From Sphingobacteriia bacterium RIFOXYC2_FULL_35_18 (GTDB lineage: Bacteria > Bacteroidota > Bacteroidia > Chitinophagales > Chitinophagaceae), in the NCBI GenBank assembly GCA_001829005.1, contig MIAG01000005.1, positions 1-45,174 of the forward strand: 45,174 nt of DNA, written 5' to 3'. A program made the position numbers and the translations under genes. The notes under the pieces are model-generated. The model was not told where the DNA came from and ran no database searches. It saw nothing but the letters and a program-made list of their open reading frames with translations. This document shows positions 41,718 through 45,174 of this stretch, piece after piece; the first letter of the stretch is position 1; each line of letters starts with the position of its first letter.

Positions 41718-42188
41718 TTACAATGCAGCTAATACTGCTTGAATTGCATTAAAATCGGGTAAGTCGCCTGGAGTAGGGCAAACTTCTGCATATTGTACCA
41801 CTCCGTCTTTATCTACTACAAATGCTGCACGCTTGCTCACGCCCATCATTTCAAATGCAGGGAAGGTTTCATATAACACACCGAAAGCTGTTGCAGCTTC
41901 TTTATTAAAATCACTTAATAAAGGGAAATTAAGGTTCTGCTCTTTGCTAAATTTATCTAATGTAAAAAGAGAATCAACTGAAATACCAAAAACTTGTGCA
42001 TTGGTATTATTATACAAAGCAATATTGTCTCTTACATTACAAAGTTCAGCAGTACATACACCAGTAAAAGCCAATGGGAAAAATAACAATACTACAGGCT
42101 TCCCTTGTTGTTCTGCTAAACTTACTTTTTGTTTTTCTGTATTAAACAGGGAAAATGCTGGAGCCTTTTGACCAACTTGAATACTCAT
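41718..42188 (-). CDS. AhpE-like peroxiredoxin
   Basis: The 156-aa thiol peroxidase has the peroxidatic Cys45 in PLAFTGVC, with a second Cys50 in TAELC. GISVDSLFTLDKF and FVVDKDGVVQYAEV complete the fold. It reduces hydrogen or organic peroxides. It is transcribed with the CoA-transferase genes and porD. Confidence 0.87.
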   Translation of the reverse strand: MSIQVGQKAPAFSLFNTEKQKVSLAEQQGKPVVLLFFPLAFTGVCTAELCNVRDNIALYNNTNAQVFGISVDSLFTLDKFSKEQNLNFPLLSDFNKEAATAFGVLYETFPAFEMMGVSKRAAFVVDKDGVVQYAEVCPTPGDLPDFNAIQAVLAAL

Positions 42189-42265
42189 TATGATTTGTTT
42201 TATGGTTTATAATAATGTCTATTTTAACAGCGTATTCAACAAATAGTTTGGAATCGCTACTGTTA

Positions 42266-42922
42266 TTAAATGTCCATTTCTGGAACAAATTCAGGAACAA
42301 TGAGTTTACCTGCAGTTTTAGCAATGATTTCTTCCACTGTAACACCAGGAGCACGTTCTAGCAATTGAAATCCATTGGGTGTTATGGATAAGACTGCCAA
42401 TTCTGTAACTACCTTTTTTACACATCCCAGTCCAGTTAATGGCAAACTGCACTGAGGCAACAGTTTACTTTCTCCCTTAGGGTTAGTATGCATCATTGCA
42501 ACAATAATGTTTTTAGCACTAGCTACTAAATCCATGGCTCCACCCATTCCTTTTACCATTTTGCCTGGTATTTTCCAATTGGCAATATCTCCTTGTTCAC
42601 TAACTTCCATAGCACCCAGCACCGTTAAATCTATTTTGCCTGCCCTAATCATTCCAAAACTTTCTGCACTATCAAAAAATGCACCTCCAGGGATAACAGT
42701 TACTGTTTCTTTTCCAGCATTAATTAAATCTGCATCAATTGCGACTTCTTCTGGATAAGGACCCATTCCTAAAATACCATTTTCACTTTGAAAAACCACC
42801 GTTATATCTTTTGGAATATAATTAGCTACTAAAGTTGGAATACCAATTCCTAAATTCACATACATCCCATCTTTTAACTCCTTGGCTATGCGTTTTGCAA
42901 TTCCAAATTTATCTAATGCCAT
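42266..42922 (-). CDS. scoB: 3-oxoacid CoA-transferase subunit B
   Basis: Subunit B of succinyl-CoA:3-ketoacid CoA-transferase moves CoA from succinyl-CoA to acetoacetate. The 218-aa protein has the catalytic Glu47 in VFQSENGILGMGPYP, and GIGIPTLVANYIP. It is paired with scoA upstream (gap 31 bases). Confidence 0.92.
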   Translation of the reverse strand: MALDKFGIAKRIAKELKDGMYVNLGIGIPTLVANYIPKDITVVFQSENGILGMGPYPEEVAIDADLINAGKETVTVIPGGAFFDSAESFGMIRAGKIDLTVLGAMEVSEQGDIANWKIPGKMVKGMGGAMDLVASAKNIIVAMMHTNPKGESKLLPQCSLPLTGLGCVKKVVTELAVLSITPNGFQLLERAPGVTVEEIIAKTAGKLIVPEFVPEMDI

Positions 42923-42953
42923 AAAATTGAATTAATTAAATAATTGTAATGAA

Positions 42954-43646
42954 TTAGATTTTAGTAGTTCTTCTTTCAATTCTTTTTTCATAATTGCTAC
43001 CTTGAAAAATACGGTGCACATAAACACCTGCTACATCCACTTCATCCGGATCAATTTCTCCAGGTTTTACTAAATGTTCCACTTCAGCAATAGTGATATT
43101 TCCAGCCTTTGCCATTGAAGTAGAAAAATTGCGAGTTGCTTTTCTAAAAACTAAATTACCAGCAGAATCGCCTTTCCAGGCTTTAACAATAGCAAAGTCG
43201 GCATGTATGGCTTTTTCCATTAAATACATTTTACCATCAAATTCTCTTACCTCTTTTCCAATGGCAATTTCTGTTCCATAACCAGCAGGAGTAAAATAAG
43301 CTGGAATACCCATTGCAGCCATTTGAATGCTTGTAGCTAAAGTGCCTTGAGGTACTAAGTCTACTTCTAATTCACCACTCAATAATTGCTTTTCAAATAA
43401 GGCGTTCTCCCCTACGTAACTACTGATCATTTTTTTAATTTGTTTGGTCTGAAGTAACAAACCCAAACCAAAATCGTCAACGCCCGCATTGTTAGAAATA
43501 CAGGTTAAATCACCAACATTGTGTTTAACCAATGCTGCAATACAATTTTCAGGAATTCCATTTAAACCGAACCCTCCTAGCATAATTGTTGCACCATTTT
43601 TAATATCGGCTGTTGCTTCTAATGCATTGTTAAAAACCTTATTCAT
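42954..43646 (-). CDS. scoA: 3-oxoacid CoA-transferase subunit A
   Basis: Subunit A (230 aa) has the glycine-rich MLGGFGLNGIPENCIAALV, and SNNAGVDDFGLGLLL. It forms the heterodimer with scoB. Its start overlaps the DUF4296 stop by one base, consistent with an operon. Confidence 0.92.
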   Translation of the reverse strand: MNKVFNNALEATADIKNGATIMLGGFGLNGIPENCIAALVKHNVGDLTCISNNAGVDDFGLGLLLQTKQIKKMISSYVGENALFEKQLLSGELEVDLVPQGTLATSIQMAAMGIPAYFTPAGYGTEIAIGKEVREFDGKMYLMEKAIHADFAIVKAWKGDSAGNLVFRKATRNFSTSMAKAGNITIAEVEHLVKPGEIDPDEVDVAGVYVHRIFQGSNYEKRIERRTTKI

Positions 43647-44005
43647 TATTTAGTAGGTTGTGTTTTTTGTATAAATGAAGCTCTCTGTCTAGTAGAAATG
43701 GCTTCCATTGAATCAATTAAAACTTTATACTGTTCAGGATGTGCAGTGTAGTATGCGTAGCTATCATAAAACTTTTTTCTTTCAATACCATAACTTCTAA
43801 AAACTTGATCGTATAAACGAATATTTTCTTTGGCCAACTTATTCAAAGAATCCTTTGCAGTGATTCTAATAAAGTACTCATCTACTTTCATCAAGTCCCA
43901 CATTATTTTAGACATATCATTAATTGGAACAACCTGCTTAGGAATTTTTTCACCTGCACAAGCGATGACTAATACAAAAAAAACTAAACCAATACTTTTT
44001 CTCAC
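43646..44005 (-). CDS. DUF4296 family lipoprotein
   Basis: The 119-aa product has a lipoprotein leader (MRKSIGLVFFVLVIAC, Cys16) and VVPINDMSKIMWDLMKVDEY, the DUF4296 core found in Bacteroidota. Function unknown. It overlaps porD by four bases. Confidence 0.85.
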   Translation of the reverse strand: MRKSIGLVFFVLVIACAGEKIPKQVVPINDMSKIMWDLMKVDEYFIRITAKDSLNKLAKENIRLYDQVFRSYGIERKKFYDSYAYYTAHPEQYKVLIDSMEAISTRQRASFIQKTQPTK

Positions 44006-44934
44006 TTTAATTCCTCTTTATACTTATTTGCATTGGGTATATCTAGCAAAGATAAAATTTCTGTTGCTTTCAACTTTTCCTCAGCAGTTCCTTTCTTAAA
44101 AACTCCAATCAATTCATTCACTTTACCTTGCATAAAAAATTGAAGAATCATTGTATTAGGATTCTCTTTATTAAAAGCACTTAGTTGAATTAATGCTTGT
44201 AATATATTGGCCCTAGCTTCATTTTCATTCTCTATCAATTTATCCAATCCAGACCTATAGTAAGTATGAACTACATCATGAATAATATTGAATTTAGTAT
44301 TAATTAAATTCTCATTTAACCAATACCTGTTTCGTAATCCATCAAACACTCTCCATCCAGCAATCCGCTGTCCTTCCGGAGCATTATTTACAATGTTTTG
44401 CGCTTTTCTAAAATAAGGTTCTCCTGTTTTGGGAGAAAAAGAATCATAATCCAAACCAATAATCATATATGCATAGTAGGCTAATACCGCCGTTAAATTA
44501 GCAGCTGCTGCATCAGTTCCTTGCACTCTGTTTTCATTAAATTCTACTGGTTGAAATTCAACATACTTAAACAACAACTCTGGATCAATAAAATTTACTA
44601 AAGCAGCTTGATAGGATGCATTAAATACAGGTCTTGCAGCTTGTACAGTTAAGGAAGCTTTATAAATATTGGGTTCAACCGCAGATTCAATATTCACGAT
44701 AAAGCTACATTCAATTTTTTCATTTTCTCTAAATACATCCGCAGTCCATTTGCGGTTATTCATGAAATTATTTAACTGTGTTTGTAGAGTGGTAAATATT
44801 TTTCTGTCTACAGTGGTTGCAACCCGCCCAGCCATTACGGTAACTTTTGCTTTTAATTCTTGGGCTTTTACAGATGTATTCAATAATGAAACAACTGCAA
44901 CAATCAATAAAAACAAGTGCTTACGCATAATCAA
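44002..44934 (-). CDS. porD: type IX secretion system protein PorD (DUF4835)
   Basis: The 310-aa exported protein matches the DUF4835 family, which includes PorD, a T9SS factor of Porphyromonas. It has a signal peptide (to about SVKAQ), then FTTLQTQLNNFMNNRKWT, NEKIECSFIVNI, TAVLAYYAYMIIGLDYDSF, and WRVFDGLRNRYWLNENL. The gene leads a coupled run with DUF4296, scoA and scoB. The start could be the ATG at 44934 or the one at 44928. Confidence 0.85.
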   Translation of the reverse strand: MIMRKHLFLLIVAVVSLLNTSVKAQELKAKVTVMAGRVATTVDRKIFTTLQTQLNNFMNNRKWTADVFRENEKIECSFIVNIESAVEPNIYKASLTVQAARPVFNASYQAALVNFIDPELLFKYVEFQPVEFNENRVQGTDAAAANLTAVLAYYAYMIIGLDYDSFSPKTGEPYFRKAQNIVNNAPEGQRIAGWRVFDGLRNRYWLNENLINTKFNIIHDVVHTYYRSGLDKLIENENEARANILQALIQLSAFNKENPNTMILQFFMQGKVNELIGVFKKGTAEEKLKATEILSLLDIPNANKYKEELK

Positions 44935-44965
44935 TGTTATTTTGAACAGAAACTAAAAGTAACAA

Positions 44966-44992
44966 AAAACGACAGTATAATACTGTCGTTTA
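44966..44992. terminator. hairpin terminator between rpoZ and porD
   Basis: AAACGACAGTA pairs with TACTGTCGTTT around a 3-base loop, with flanking A and T. It lies about 25 bases past the rpoZ stop and should end transcription arriving from the right. Confidence 0.85.
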
Positions 44993-45014
44993 AATCATTT
45001 TAGAAAGAATTGGC

Positions 45015-45174
45015 TTATCTAAATAAGTCTGTATCGATATTTCTTCTGTGGTACACTTTACCTTCCATAAATTCTGTTGTTGCTAAAATTGCTGGATTAG
45101 GCATTTTCTCGTATGCACGGGAAATTTCAATTTGCTCCTTATTTTCATGAATTTCTTCTAAGCTATCGGTATGG
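45015..45174 (-). CDS. rpoZ: DNA-directed RNA polymerase subunit omega (Bacteroidota type), 3' end
   Basis: The - strand frame entering from the right edge reads HTDSLEEIHENKEQIEISRA, then YEKMPNPAILATTEFMEG and KVYHRRNIDTDLFR before a TAA at 45015-45017. This is the C-terminal part of the Bacteroidota RpoZ, an omega/Rpb6-type subunit that stabilises RNA polymerase. The N-terminal half is outside the window. In many Bacteroidota rpoZ lies near coaBC and the DUF4835 gene. Confidence 0.82.
   Translation of the reverse strand, partial: HTDSLEEIHENKEQIEISRAYEKMPNPAILATTEFMEGKVYHRRNIDTDLFR

Noticed and set aside
1..45174. Integron integrase within the window
   Set aside because: No tyrosine recombinase is encoded on either strand of this window, so the source of mobility, if any, must be elsewhere.

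Overview
The window looks like a chromosomal segment of a Bacteroidota bacterium, most likely Chitinophagaceae or a close relative. The evidence is several type IX secretion (T9SS) genes (PorP/SprF, PorD, type A and type B sorting domains), the DUF4296 and DUF4835 families, a Bacteroidota-type RpoZ tail at the right edge, AT-rich coding DNA, and TAnnTTTG-type -7 promoter elements. This placement is inferred from protein families; no rRNA gene or other direct marker is present.

Region 1 (about 1-8.5 kb) is accessory DNA. Every recognisable gene is on the + strand, the genes are unrelated to one another, and between them lie copies of an imperfect dyad repeat family of about 80-210 bp that I label E1-E9. 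The repeats begin with a box ending in AAC and several end with a GTT box. The GTT box in front of a gene is complementary to the AAC box behind that same gene, perfectly over 10 bases in one case and over 7 bases in another. This is the arrangement expected of integron-like gene cassettes, and no integrase is visible. Cargo: a secreted protein of unknown function, a lipoprotein stub, a carboxypeptidase-regulatory-like protein with an in-frame TAG, a DUF1905/YdeI-like protein, a decayed MazEF pair, an esterase lipoprotein, an OsmC-like protein, a membrane protein split by an in-frame TAA, a one-helix membrane protein and a secreted alpha/beta hydrolase. Much of the cargo is broken.

Region 2 (8.6-26.2 kb) is conserved chromosome, mostly on the - strand. 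It holds a eukaryotic-type citrate synthase, an LptF/LptG permease, tgt (lacking the usual zinc cysteines), a + strand island of glycosyltransferase and rsmG, an M1 peptidase, rsmI, purS, pssA, a proline aminopeptidase, a PorP/SprF protein with a large PKD/T9SS type B surface protein, and recG.

Region 3 (26.2-38.2 kb) is mostly + strand: trpS, a deoxynucleoside kinase, a small acidic protein, pckA (-), a GlcD-like FAD oxidase, a beta-barrel protein, a LOG-family hydrolase (-), and then a tight run of sodium/solute symporter, O-methyltransferase, glucosaminidase-LysM protein, hpt and a VWA-domain protein.

Region 4 (38.2-45.2 kb) has dnaJ-grpE (-), divergent rlmI (+), a protein that is little more than a T9SS sorting domain, an AhpE-like peroxiredoxin, the two subunits of a 3-oxoacid CoA-transferase, DUF4296, porD, and the 3' end of rpoZ at the edge. 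Hairpin terminators separate several of these blocks. No tRNA, rRNA, CRISPR array, insertion sequence or integrase was recognised.
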